From assembly GCF_001426085.1 (NCBI RefSeq), contig NZ_LMRR01000013.1:1-64000 (forward strand): a DNA stretch of 64,000 nt, read 5' to 3'. The notes under the pieces are model-generated. The model was not told where the DNA came from and searched no databases. It worked only from the letters and a program-made list of their open reading frames with translations. The position numbers and the translations under genes were made by a program. Numbering within the stretch: the first letter of the stretch is position 1; every line of letters begins with the position of its first letter. Below are positions 7,676 through 16,648 of this stretch, one piece after another. The DNA comes from Rhodococcus sp. Leaf278 (GTDB lineage: Bacteria; Actinomycetota; Actinomycetes; Mycobacteriales; Mycobacteriaceae).

Positions 7676-7741
7676 ACGAAAGCGACAGTAACACCGGTCA
7701 CCTGGTGTCGGTGCCGCCGCCCCTGTATCTGCGGCCCGGGC

Positions 7742-9139
7742 TCACCCCAGCATGTCTTCGAGTTCCATACCCTTGGTCTCGGTGATCTTGGCCTTGACGA
7801 ACAAGAACGACAAGGCCGCGAACAGTGCGAAGCCGGCGTAGATGGCCCACAGGCCGACCGACGACGTGAGCGGCGGGAAGGCAAGCGTCACAGCGAAGTT
7901 GGCAATCCAGTTGGCTGCCGTGCCGATGCCGAGGGCCATGGCTCGCATGCGGTTGGGGAACATTTCGCCGAGCATGACCCACATGATCGGACCCCAGGTC
8001 GACGCGAAGAAGATGACGAACAGGTTGGCACCGATCAACGCAATGGCACCCCACGGAGCGGGGAGCGTGATGTCGTCGCCGCTACCGATCGACTGCGAGA
8101 AAGCTACCGATGCCATGACCAGTCCGACGAACATGCCGAGCGAACCCGCCAATAGAAGCTTGCGCCGACCGATGCGGTCGACGAACAGGATCGCCACGAA
8201 TGTCATGACCACATTGATCACCGCGGTGATGACCGACGTGGTGAACGACTGGTCTTCGGTGAAGCCGACCGAGCGCCACAGCGTCGTCGAGTAGTAGAAG
8301 ATCGCGTTGATGCCCACGAGTTGCTGCAGCACGGCCATCGTGATGCCCACCCACACGATCGGTTGCAGGCCGAACTTCGGCCCGCGGATGTCGGCAAACG
8401 ACGAACGTGATTCCTTGCGCAGCGTCAGCCTGATTTCGTGAACGCGCTCGTCGGGATGCAGTTCGCCGGTGATCTCGGCGAGCACTCGCGCTGCTTCTTC
8501 GTCGAGATGCTGGCCCACCAGGTACCGCGGGGATTCCGGGATCAGTGTTGCCAGCAGCCCGTAGACCAGTGCCGGCACGACGCCCACGAGGAACATCCAG
8601 CGCCATGCTTCGACACCGAACCACAGGTCGTTCGACGCCCCGTCTGCAGCACCTGCGAGAAGTGCGTCGGACAGCAGGGCGGCGAAGATACCGATGGTGA
8701 TGGCCAGCTGCTGAAGCGAGGCCAGGGAGCCGCGCCATTTGGCCGGTGCAATTTCGGCGATGTAGGCCGGTGCGATCACCGACGCGATGCCGATGCCGAG
8801 GCCGCCGAGCACTCGCCACAGCATGAGGTCGGGGACGCTGAACGCAAAGCCGGAGCCCACGGAGGAGATGATGAACAGCGCCGAGCCCAGCAGCATCACT
8901 CTCTTGCGTCCCCAGCGATCCGCGAGGCTACCGGCGAACCATGCGCCCACAGCGCAGCCGATCAGGGCGATCGCCACCACGAAGCCGGTGGTGAACGAGC
9001 CGAGGGAAAAGTGATCTTCGATCGAGTCGACGGCTCCGTTGATGACCGAGCTGTCGAAGCCGAACAGGAAGCCACCCACAGCTGCGGCGACGCTGACGCC
9101 GATGACCTTCGCTGTGTGGTGGTCCGAGGTCTGATTCAT
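7742..9139 (-). CDS. MFS sugar porter (SP family)
   Basis: A 465-aa, twelve-helix transporter of the sugar porter family. Visible family motifs are GGFLFGFDSSVINGA in helix 1, GSLADRWGRKRVM (loop 2-3), PESPRYLVGQ after helix 6, QQLVGINAIFYYST in helix 7, VDRIGRRKLLLAGS (loop 8-9) and GPIMWVMLGEMFPNRMRAMA in helix 10-11. These fit proton-sugar symport, as in XylE/GLUT relatives. The particular sugar cannot be read from sequence. The gene is upstream of the TPP riboswitch on the same strand but separate from that operon. Confidence 0.92.
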   Translation of the reverse strand: MNQTSDHHTAKVIGVSVAAAVGGFLFGFDSSVINGAVDSIEDHFSLGSFTTGFVVAIALIGCAVGAWFAGSLADRWGRKRVMLLGSALFIISSVGSGFAFSVPDLMLWRVLGGLGIGIASVIAPAYIAEIAPAKWRGSLASLQQLAITIGIFAALLSDALLAGAADGASNDLWFGVEAWRWMFLVGVVPALVYGLLATLIPESPRYLVGQHLDEEAARVLAEITGELHPDERVHEIRLTLRKESRSSFADIRGPKFGLQPIVWVGITMAVLQQLVGINAIFYYSTTLWRSVGFTEDQSFTTSVITAVINVVMTFVAILFVDRIGRRKLLLAGSLGMFVGLVMASVAFSQSIGSGDDITLPAPWGAIALIGANLFVIFFASTWGPIMWVMLGEMFPNRMRAMALGIGTAANWIANFAVTLAFPPLTSSVGLWAIYAGFALFAALSFLFVKAKITETKGMELEDMLG

Positions 9140-9257
9140 GAGTGACGCACCTTCTGGCCGCGCGCGGGGGCGTCGGCCGCTGGGGAGACCGTACGGCAGA
9201 GATTGTCGTACCGTACTCGGACATTACGCCTGGTCCTTTGCCGCGCAAACGACGCCG

Positions 9258-9917
9258 TCAGCGAAGGTCGAAATCCTCGGCCGAGACGGTGAAGCCATGG
9301 CCGACCTGGTCGGTGCAGGTGACGCCGGCTTGCTCGTCGACGCTGCATTGCAGGCCGTTGGTGGATCCGCTGCCGGGGACGGTGAGCACCTCGCCGTACG
9401 GCAGTGCCGCCGCGGGGCCGTCGAAACGATGGAACTTGGGATCGCCGAGGCTCTCGAACTTCGCCGGTGACCCAGCGATCAACTGCACGGCATTGGGTTC
9501 GACGACGGACTCCGAGGCTCCGCTTCCAGGAACCTTCGGTGCCGAATCGGGGAGCGAACCGTGGCAACCGGCGATCGAGGTGTTCAGCACGGCGATACCG
9601 CACTCGAATTTTCCACTGGGGCTCGAAAAGTAGTACCAGCCAGGTGCTTTGCCCGCGTAGTCCTTCGAATCGACCTGAGCCGCTGCCGAAGTCGTCGGCG
9701 TTGCCGTGGTGGTGGGTGGCGGCGTGGTGGACGCCGGCGGCGTCGTGGACGCAGGTGAGGGTGAGAGCGTACTGCGGGGCGTGGTCGGAAGCGCGGTGAT
9801 GGGGGTGGGGCGGTCGGTGATGACGGTGGCCATCGCCCCGTCGCCGCCACTGGAACCGCAGGCGGCCAGTAGCCCGACTGCCACGACTGCCGCTGCGGCA
9901 CATCCGATTCTTCTCAT
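9258..9917 (-). CDS. Secreted lipoprotein of unknown function (219 aa)
   Basis: The signal peptide starts MRRIGCAAAAVVAVGLLAAC and ends in the lipobox LLAAC, so the protein should be lipid-anchored. Residues about 30-85 are Thr/Pro/Ser rich and disordered. The folded remainder has WYYFSSPSGKFECGIAV, then paired cysteines (AGCHGSLPD, LQCSVDEQAGVTCTDQ), likely two disulfides. This composition resembles many actinobacterial cell-envelope lipoproteins with a 'FssPsGnieC' motif. No enzymatic residues are evident. The start at 9917 is fixed by the lipobox position; longer in-frame extensions are implausible. Confidence 0.8.
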   Translation of the reverse strand: MRRIGCAAAAVVAVGLLAACGSSGGDGAMATVITDRPTPITALPTTPRSTLSPSPASTTPPASTTPPPTTTATPTTSAAAQVDSKDYAGKAPGWYYFSSPSGKFECGIAVLNTSIAGCHGSLPDSAPKVPGSGASESVVEPNAVQLIAGSPAKFESLGDPKFHRFDGPAAALPYGEVLTVPGSGSTNGLQCSVDEQAGVTCTDQVGHGFTVSAEDFDLR

Positions 9918-10015
9918 CGTCGATTCCTTCGCTCGGGGGCGTCGACGCCGAAAGAAGCGTCGCCGAGCCCAGGGGTGATGTTGGTACGTTGGGCAGCGAA
10001 CGAACAGGAGGCTCG

Positions 10016-11578
10016 ATGGGCAACGCGTCCGACTCCACCGTGTGTGTGAGCACGCCGTACGGCGAAGTTCTCGGCTATCCGGTCGCCGTCGACGCATCGC
10101 CGATCGTGGCATGGAGGGGAATTCCCTACGCGGCGCCGCCGGTGGGGAAGCTCAGATTCCGATCGCCGCGTCCCCTGCAACCGTGGAACGGCGTGCTCGA
10201 CGGTCTGCACTTCGGTGCGATGGCACCACAGGGTCGCGACAGTCCGGTCCCGATCGATCCGTCGTTGTCCATCTCCGAGGATTGCCTGTCGCTCAACGTG
10301 TGGGCACCACGGCCCGACGGCGAACTGCGTCCGGTGCTGGTGTGGATCCACGGCGGCGCGTATTCGCTCGGTTCTTCTGCGCAACAGGTGTACGACGGGC
10401 GACATCTGAGCGAGAACGGCGACGTGGTCGTGGTCTCGATCAACTTCCGCCTCGGTGCCTTCGGGTTCCTCGACTTGTCGTCGTTCTCCACCGACGAGCA
10501 CACGTTCGAGACCAATCTGGGACTGCGAGACCAGATCGCAGCCCTCGAATGGGTGCGCGAGTGCATCGCCGCGTTCGGTGGCGATCCCGATCGAGTCACC
10601 CTGTTCGGCGAATCCTCCGGGGGCGCATCGGTCACCACGTTGATGACGTCTCCGAAGGCCGAGGGCCTGTTTCAGCAAGCGATCGTGCAGAGTGCTCCTG
10701 CGACATCGGTGTACGGCCCCGATCGAGGTGCCGCGGTGGCGTCGAGATTTCTCGAATTGGTGGGTGTCGACCGGGACGACATCGGCGAATTGTTCGACAT
10801 GCACTTCAGCAGGTTGGTCACCGCGGGGGACACGCTCTGCTACGAAGTTCCCACGAGAGTTCCTGGCACTTTGGGTCTTTCGCCGGTCGTGGACGGTGAC
10901 ATCGTTCCGCGTTACCCGGTGGCGGCGTTCCAGAAAGGGCTCTCGCACAAGATTCCACTGATCATCGGCACCAACCACGACGAGCCGTCGATCTTCCGAT
11001 TCATGAAGTCCCCGTTGATGCCCATCACCTCCGACACCGTCTCGGAGATGTTCCGGGCCATTGCCCACGATCATGCCGATCTTCCCGCTCACCGAGTCGC
11101 CGAGATCATGGCGGCCTACCCGGACCGGAACAAACCGGCCGGCGCACAAGCCATGTCGCGTGACGCGGGATTCGTCATGCCGAGCATGTGGATCGCCGAC
11201 GCGCACAGCAGGCACTCGCCGACCTGGATGTACAGATTCGATCACGCGACACCGATGCTCAAAGCGGCTCGTGTGGGCGCCGGACACGCAACCGAACTGC
11301 CGTACGTCTTCGGCAATTTCGGGACGTTGAACCGAGACCCGACGTTCTGGCTCGGTGGACGTAAACCGGCGATGGCGGTGGCGGCGCGGATCCAGAGGCG
11401 GTGGCTCGCTTTCGCGCGGTACGGCGTGCCCGCTGCGCTGGACGCGTCCAAGCACTGGGCTCCGTACACCGAGAAGACGCGATGGACGCTGGTGATCGAC
11501 ACATCCGACACCCTGGTCGAGGATCCCGACGGCGACATGCGCGCTGCCTGGGGCGACCGGGTTCTCGGATTCAGCTGA
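10016..11578 (+). CDS. Type B carboxylesterase
   Basis: An alpha/beta hydrolase of the cholinesterase/para-nitrobenzyl esterase family (520 aa). The catalytic Ser200 sits in FGESSGGAS and the oxyanion hole is at VWIHGGAYSLG. The early RGIPYAAPPVGKLRFRSP and EDCLSLNVWAP blocks are the two family signatures. The acid is probably the Glu or Asp of GTNHDEPSIF and the His that of GAGHATELPYVFG. The ATG at 10016 has AGGAGG seven bases upstream. There is no secretion signal, so it is likely intracellular. The natural ester substrate is unknown. It seems to be transcribed alone. Confidence 0.92.
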   Translation: MGNASDSTVCVSTPYGEVLGYPVAVDASPIVAWRGIPYAAPPVGKLRFRSPRPLQPWNGVLDGLHFGAMAPQGRDSPVPIDPSLSISEDCLSLNVWAPRPDGELRPVLVWIHGGAYSLGSSAQQVYDGRHLSENGDVVVVSINFRLGAFGFLDLSSFSTDEHTFETNLGLRDQIAALEWVRECIAAFGGDPDRVTLFGESSGGASVTTLMTSPKAEGLFQQAIVQSAPATSVYGPDRGAAVASRFLELVGVDRDDIGELFDMHFSRLVTAGDTLCYEVPTRVPGTLGLSPVVDGDIVPRYPVAAFQKGLSHKIPLIIGTNHDEPSIFRFMKSPLMPITSDTVSEMFRAIAHDHADLPAHRVAEIMAAYPDRNKPAGAQAMSRDAGFVMPSMWIADAHSRHSPTWMYRFDHATPMLKAARVGAGHATELPYVFGNFGTLNRDPTFWLGGRKPAMAVAARIQRRWLAFARYGVPAALDASKHWAPYTEKTRWTLVIDTSDTLVEDPDGDMRAAWGDRVLGFS

Positions 11579-11720
11579 CACGTCACCATGCGTCCTGTCG
11601 CATGGACGTTGCTGACATGAATCGAACGTAACAGCAAGAACACCGGTCGCTCGAGTCCCAGCGGTAACAATTGGATGTCAGCAGCCTGTCGGTAGGTGCA
11701 GTTATGTTCGGTGAGTGTTG

Positions 11721-13232
11721 ATGTCCAGGATCGTCGAAGCCTCCCGTGCCGTGGCCGCGACGCGCTCGCGCAAGGTCAAGATCGAGCAGCTGAGCGCGGT
11801 GCTCGCCGAGGCGGAAGCCGGCGACATCGAATCCGCGGTGTCGTGGCTGTCGGGGGAGTTGCGGCAGGGACGAATAGGAGTCGGTTGGCGCACGCTGGCC
11901 GATCTCGACGTCACCTCCGCCGAGGTCTCGACGTTGACGGTGACCGAGGTCGACGATGCGATCTCCGCGGTCGCGTCGACGTCGGGTGCCGGGTCGGCTG
12001 CGCGGCGAGTAGCGCTGTTGACGGACCTCTTCTCGCGCTGCACCGCGGAGGAGCGGCAGTTTCTCATCAGGCTCGTCACCGGCGAACTCCGTCAGGGGGC
12101 GCTCGAGGGAATCATGGTCGACGCGGTCGCAGCCGCCACTAATCTTCCGCAGGCGCCGGTGCGTCGCGCGTTCATGCTCTCGGGCCGCCTGTCGGCCACT
12201 GCTGTTGCCGCGATCACCGGCGGCGTAGAGGCCCTGGATGCGTTCCGGCTCGAGGTGGGACGCCCGGTCCGCCCGATGTTGGCCTCGCCCGCAGAATCTC
12301 TGCGCGCGGCGTGGGAGCAACTGGACGGCGACGTCACCGTCGAATACAAGCTCGACGGCGCTCGAATTCAGGTGCACCGCTCCGGAACCGTCGTGAGCAT
12401 CTACACGCGGACCTTGCGAGACATCACTGCGAGCGTGCCCGAGTTGGTGGAACTCGTACTCGCACTGCCGTGCGACTCAGTGGTCCTCGACGGGGAGACC
12501 CTTGCTCTCGACGACAGTGGGCGGCCGCGACCGTTCCAGGAAACGATGAGCCGGTTCGGCGCGGAGAGCACGCACGAACTCCTGCTGCAGCCCTACTTCT
12601 TCGATTGTCTGCACCTGGACGGCGACGATTTGCTCGATGTGCCCCTCGAAGAGCGGCTGGCTGCACTCGAACGAGTGGCACCGGGGCACCGAATTCCCAG
12701 TGCCGTTCGGCCCGATGCGGACGGAGCAGCCGCCCATTTCGATGCTGCACTCGACGCCGGGCACGAGGGGGTCATGCTGAAGGCTCTCGGAGCGCCGTAT
12801 GCCGCAGGCCGCCGCGGAAAGAGCTGGCAGAAGGTCAAACCCGAACACACCCTCGACCTCGTCGTCCTCGGAGCCGAGTGGGGATACGGACGTCGTACCG
12901 GTTACCTGTCCAATCTGCACCTCGGAGCTCGCGATCCCGATGGCGGTGATCCGATCATGGTCGGCAAGACGTTCAAAGGCCTGACCGACGTTCTGTTGCA
13001 ATGGCAGACCGAGGAATTTCCCAAACACGAGAGAGGGCGCGACGAGCACACCGTGTATCTGCGCCCCGAACTGATCGTCGAGATCGAACTCGACGGCGTG
13101 CAGGTCAGCCCACGCTACCCGGGCGGCGTGGCGCTGCGATTCGCGCGAGTCCTGCGGTACCGACCCGATAAGAACCTCGCGACTGCCGACACCATCGACT
13201 CCGTGCGTGCACTGTTGCCGAAGTCCAACTGA
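11721..13232 (+). CDS. ligB: ATP-dependent DNA ligase, LigB type
   Basis: A 503-aa ligase of the mycobacterial LigB (Rv3062) kind. It seals nicks by adenylation of Lys210 in EYKLDGARIQVHRSG (motif I). Other nucleotidyltransferase motifs follow: VLDGETLALDDSGRPRPFQE (III), PYFFDCLHLDG (IIIa), HEGVMLKALGAPY (IV) and RGKSWQKVKPEHTLDLVVLG (V). The OB-fold domain continues to the end. The N-terminal 190 residues form the helical DNA-binding domain. The start at ATG 11721 is preferred over GTG 11715 because the GGTGAG site spaces better. It acts in DNA repair, accessory to NAD-dependent LigA. Confidence 0.93.
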   Translation: MSRIVEASRAVAATRSRKVKIEQLSAVLAEAEAGDIESAVSWLSGELRQGRIGVGWRTLADLDVTSAEVSTLTVTEVDDAISAVASTSGAGSAARRVALLTDLFSRCTAEERQFLIRLVTGELRQGALEGIMVDAVAAATNLPQAPVRRAFMLSGRLSATAVAAITGGVEALDAFRLEVGRPVRPMLASPAESLRAAWEQLDGDVTVEYKLDGARIQVHRSGTVVSIYTRTLRDITASVPELVELVLALPCDSVVLDGETLALDDSGRPRPFQETMSRFGAESTHELLLQPYFFDCLHLDGDDLLDVPLEERLAALERVAPGHRIPSAVRPDADGAAAHFDAALDAGHEGVMLKALGAPYAAGRRGKSWQKVKPEHTLDLVVLGAEWGYGRRTGYLSNLHLGARDPDGGDPIMVGKTFKGLTDVLLQWQTEEFPKHERGRDEHTVYLRPELIVEIELDGVQVSPRYPGGVALRFARVLRYRPDKNLATADTIDSVRALLPKSN

Positions 13233-13349
13233 TCAGCATCCCACCTGTGCACACCACGGACGATTAATACATACGAAACCGGACGAACGATCCCGTAACA
13301 CGGCGCAAAATATTCTCGAGGGTGCAAGCCAGCGAGAGATGGAGTGCCA

Positions 13350-14192
13350 ATGATGTCCACAGTTCGAGCTGCACTGGTCCAAAGCAAGTGGACCGGTGAC
13401 AAAGAAACGATGATCGCGGCGCACGAGGGGTTTGCTCGGTCCGCCGCCGAGCAGGGCGCGAAAGTCGTTTGTTTCCAGGAACTTTTCTACGGTCCGTACT
13501 TCTGCCAATTGCAGGACGCAAAATTCTACGAATACGCCGAATCGGTACCCGGGCCCACCGTCGATCGTTTCGCCGCATTGGCGAAAGAGCTGGGCATCGT
13601 GATGATTCTGCCGGTGTACGAGCAGGAGCAGCCGGGCCTTCTTTACAACACGGCCGCCGTGGTGGACGCCGACGGCACCTATCTCGGCAAGTATCGGAAG
13701 CACCACATTCCCCATGTCAACGGATTCTGGGAGAAGTTCTACTTCCGACCCGGCAACCTGGGATGGCCGGTGTTCGACACCGCGGTCGGTCGAATCGGGG
13801 TGTACATCTGCTACGACCGGCACTTTCCCGAAGGTTGGCGTGCGTTGGGCCTTGCCGGCGCGGAGATCGTCTTTAATCCCTCGGCTACCTCGCGCGGCCT
13901 GTCGAACTACCTGTGGAAGCTCGAGCAACCCGCATCTGCCGTCGCGAACGAGTACTACGTGGGCGCGATCAACCGGGTCGGAATCGAATCCGAATACGGA
14001 GACGACGATTTCTACGGGACCAGCTACTTCGTGGACCCCGAGGGCAAATTCGTCGGCGAGGTGGCGTCGGATTCCGAGCCCGAGATCGTCGTTCGAGATC
14101 TGGACATGGACTTGATCAAGGTGGTCCGTGACCGATGGGCCTTCTATCGTGACCGCAGACCCGACGCCTACGGCCCGCTGGTGCAACCCTGA
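13350..14192 (+). CDS. Nitrilase-superfamily N-carbamoyl amidohydrolase (beta-ureidopropionase type)
   Basis: A 280-aa nitrilase-fold hydrolase. The Glu-Lys-Cys triad is clear: E44 in CFQELFYGPYF, K117 in GKYRKHHIPH and C154 in VYICYDRHFPEGWR. The sequence resembles beta-ureidopropionases and N-carbamoylputrescine amidases, which release CO2 and NH3 from an N-carbamoyl group. It is the first gene of the eight-gene operon, and the dihydropyrimidinase follows with a TGATG overlap, which supports action on N-carbamoyl-beta-alanine or a relative. Starts at 13344 (GTG), 13350 and 13353 are all possible behind GGAG; I take 13350. Confidence 0.92.
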   Translation: MMSTVRAALVQSKWTGDKETMIAAHEGFARSAAEQGAKVVCFQELFYGPYFCQLQDAKFYEYAESVPGPTVDRFAALAKELGIVMILPVYEQEQPGLLYNTAAVVDADGTYLGKYRKHHIPHVNGFWEKFYFRPGNLGWPVFDTAVGRIGVYICYDRHFPEGWRALGLAGAEIVFNPSATSRGLSNYLWKLEQPASAVANEYYVGAINRVGIESEYGDDDFYGTSYFVDPEGKFVGEVASDSEPEIVVRDLDMDLIKVVRDRWAFYRDRRPDAYGPLVQP

Positions 14193-15613
14193 TGGCCACC
14201 ACCTTCGTGCACGGTGGAACCGTGGTATCCACCACCGGCGCACAGGAATTGGATGTGCTCATCGACGGTGAAACCATCGTCGCAGTATTGGCACCGGGCT
14301 CGGTGTCACTGGCCGCAGACTTGAAGACCTCGGCAGACGTCGTCATCGACGCCACCGGGAAGTACGTGATTCCGGGCGGCGTCGACGGACACACCCACAT
14401 GGAGATGCCGTTCGGTGGCACGTTCGCCTCCGACACCTTCGAAACCGGAACGCGCGCGGCAGCCTGGGGTGGTACGACGACCATCGTGGACTTCGCGATT
14501 CAGACTCCTGGCCAGCGAGTACAGGACACATTGGCACAGTGGCACGAGAAAGCGGCAGGGAAGTGCGCCGTCGACTACGGGTTTCACCAGATCATCGGCG
14601 ACGTCACCGACGATTCCCTGAAAGCCATGAGCGAGTTGGTCTCCGAGGGTGTCACCAGCTTCAAACTCTTCATGGCCTACCCGGGCGTCTTCTACTCCGA
14701 CGACGGCAAGATTCTGCGCGCCATGCAGTCGGCGGCCGAAACAGGTGCGTTGCTGATGATGCACGCGGAGAACGGCATTGCCATCGACGTTCTCGTGGCG
14801 CAGTCGATCGCACGCGGAGACACGGCCCCGTACTTCCACGGGACGTCGCGTCCGTGGCAGCTCGAGGAGGAGGCGACGCACCGAGCCATCATGCTGGCCG
14901 ACGTCACCGGCGCGCCGCTGTATGTGGTGCACGTATCCGCCAAGCAGGCGCTCGAGCAGATTGCGCAGGCTCGGGGCAACGGGCAGAACGTGTTTGCCGA
15001 AACGTGTCCGCAGTATCTCTATCTGTCGCTCGAAGAACAGCTCGGTGCGCCGGGTTTCGAGGGGGCCAAATGGGTGTGCTCGACGCCTCTGCGGTCGCGG
15101 GCCGAGGGGCATCAGGACGAACTGTGGCGTTACCTGCGCACCGGTGACGTCGCAACCGTCAGTACCGATCATTGCCCGTTCTGTATGAAGGACCAGAAGG
15201 AGATGGGTATCGGCGACTTCTCCAAGATTCCCAACGGAATCGGGTCGGTGGAGCATCGGATCGATTTGATGTTCCAAGGGGTGAAGAGCGGAAAGATCAC
15301 CCTCGAGAAGTGGGTGGATGTCTGTTGCACCACCCCGGCCCGGATGTTCGGCATGTACCCGAAGAAGGGCGTCATCAGCCCCGGAGCCGATGCCGACATC
15401 GTGATCTACGATCCGAACGGGCACACCAGCATCGGAGTGGACAAGACCCATCACATGAACATGGACTACTCCGCGTACGAGGGTTTCGAGATCGACGGGC
15501 ACGTCGACACCGTGATGTCTCGCGGGCGGGTGATCGTCGACGGCGGATCTTACTCCGGCACTGCAGGACACGGCAGCTTCGTCCGACGCGACCTGTCGCA
15601 GAATCTGATCTGA
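14192..15613 (+). CDS. hydA: Dihydropyrimidinase / D-hydantoinase
   Basis: A 473-aa zinc amidohydrolase that opens dihydropyrimidine or hydantoin rings to N-carbamoyl amino acids. The metal ligands are visible: DGHTHMEMPFGG (two His), carboxylated Lys158 in VTSFKLFMAYPG, MMHAENG, YVVHVSA and the Asp of STDHCPF. The typical C-terminal PKKGVISPGADADIVIYDPN is present. Its ATG overlaps the stop of the preceding amidohydrolase, giving product hand-off between the two steps. Whether uracil/thymine derivatives or hydantoins are the true substrate cannot be told from sequence. Confidence 0.95.
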   Translation: MATTFVHGGTVVSTTGAQELDVLIDGETIVAVLAPGSVSLAADLKTSADVVIDATGKYVIPGGVDGHTHMEMPFGGTFASDTFETGTRAAAWGGTTTIVDFAIQTPGQRVQDTLAQWHEKAAGKCAVDYGFHQIIGDVTDDSLKAMSELVSEGVTSFKLFMAYPGVFYSDDGKILRAMQSAAETGALLMMHAENGIAIDVLVAQSIARGDTAPYFHGTSRPWQLEEEATHRAIMLADVTGAPLYVVHVSAKQALEQIAQARGNGQNVFAETCPQYLYLSLEEQLGAPGFEGAKWVCSTPLRSRAEGHQDELWRYLRTGDVATVSTDHCPFCMKDQKEMGIGDFSKIPNGIGSVEHRIDLMFQGVKSGKITLEKWVDVCCTTPARMFGMYPKKGVISPGADADIVIYDPNGHTSIGVDKTHHMNMDYSAYEGFEIDGHVDTVMSRGRVIVDGGSYSGTAGHGSFVRRDLSQNLI

Positions 15614-15616
15614 GCC

Positions 15617-16648
15617 ATGGACATCGGGGTAGTGCTGCAGTGCAATCCGCCGGCGTCCCGTGTGATCGATCTGGCCAGACAGGCCGAGACACATGGCTTC
15701 TCGCACGTATGGACCTTCGATTCGCATCTGCTGTGGCAGGAGCCGTACGTCATCTACAGCCAGATTCTGGCCGCGACCAGGCGCGTGACGGTGGGTCCGA
15801 TGGTCACCAATCCGGCTACCCGCGATTGGACGGTGACGGCATCGACATTCGCGACGCTCAACGACATGTTCGGCAATCGCACCGTCTGCGGCATCGGGCG
15901 TGGCGATTCCGCGGTCCGCGCTCTCGGTGGTAAGCCGACAACGCTTGCCGCGCTTCGTGAGTCGATCGATGTGATCGGCAGTCTCGCGAACGGGCGTAGC
16001 GCCCGAGTCGGTGAGACGACAGTGCAGTTCCCGTGGGCAGAGCACTCGAAGCTCGAGGTGTGGGTCGCGGCCTACGGACCCAAAGCCCTCGAGCTCACCG
16101 GGCAGGTAGCGGACGGCTTCATCCTGCAGTTGGCCGATCCGGATATCGCTGCCTGGACGATCGGTCGAGTACGTGCTGCGGCCGAGGAGGCGGGTCGCGA
16201 TCCCGCTTCGATCTCGATCTGCGTGGCCGCTCCCGCCTATGTGACCGACGGTACCGAGGCCGGCCTCGAACATGCCCGCGACCAATGCCGCTGGTTCGGC
16301 GGGATGGTCGGCAACCACGTCGCCGATATCGTCGCGCGCTACGGCGGTGATGGCGGCGGGGTGCCTCAGGCACTCACCGACTACATCGCAACACGTACCG
16401 GGTACGACTACAACGAGCACGGTCGAGCAGGAAACTCGCACGCAGAATTCGTTCCGAACGAGGTGATCGACAGGTTCTGCCTGCTCGGCACCCCGGCCGA
16501 TCACATCGCCAAGCTGAAGGATCTGGAGGCACTCGGCGTCGACCAGTTCTCGGTCTACCTCCAGCACGACGCCAAGGCTGCGACGCTGGAGGCGTACGGA
16601 GAGAGCATCATTCCGCAGATCCGCAAGTCCGTGACGGCTACGTCGTGA
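15617..16648 (+). CDS. Luciferase-like (LLM) flavin/F420-dependent oxidoreductase
   Basis: A 343-aa TIM-barrel enzyme of the bacterial luciferase-like family, close to F420-dependent reductases. It has HVWTFDSHLLWQEPYVIYSQ near the N-terminus, VTVGPMVTNPATRDW, then CGIGRGDSAVRALGGKPTTL (phosphate-binding part) and WVAAYGPKALELTGQVADGF. The cofactor may be F420 or FMN. It lies three bases after hydA and overlaps the next permease by four, so it belongs firmly to the pathway. No dihydropyrimidine dehydrogenase is present, so it may carry out a ring redox step or an oxygenation; that is inference. Confidence 0.9.
   Translation: MDIGVVLQCNPPASRVIDLARQAETHGFSHVWTFDSHLLWQEPYVIYSQILAATRRVTVGPMVTNPATRDWTVTASTFATLNDMFGNRTVCGIGRGDSAVRALGGKPTTLAALRESIDVIGSLANGRSARVGETTVQFPWAEHSKLEVWVAAYGPKALELTGQVADGFILQLADPDIAAWTIGRVRAAAEEAGRDPASISICVAAPAYVTDGTEAGLEHARDQCRWFGGMVGNHVADIVARYGGDGGGVPQALTDYIATRTGYDYNEHGRAGNSHAEFVPNEVIDRFCLLGTPADHIAKLKDLEALGVDQFSVYLQHDAKAATLEAYGESIIPQIRKSVTATS

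Noticed and set aside
7676..7741. Terminator for the sugar porter gene
   Set aside because: Short complementary pieces (ACACC/GGTGT) exist, but the stem is weak and there is no T-run, so I do not call it.
11583..12377. Minus-strand frame opposite ligB
   Set aside because: Shadow of LigB, whose adenylation motifs are all present on the plus strand.
14306..16567. Open frame of 753 codons on the minus strand
   Set aside because: It lies antisense to hydA and the LLM gene, which are clear family members. Long antisense frames are expected at this GC content, and the translation (rich in Arg, His and Val) resembles no protein.
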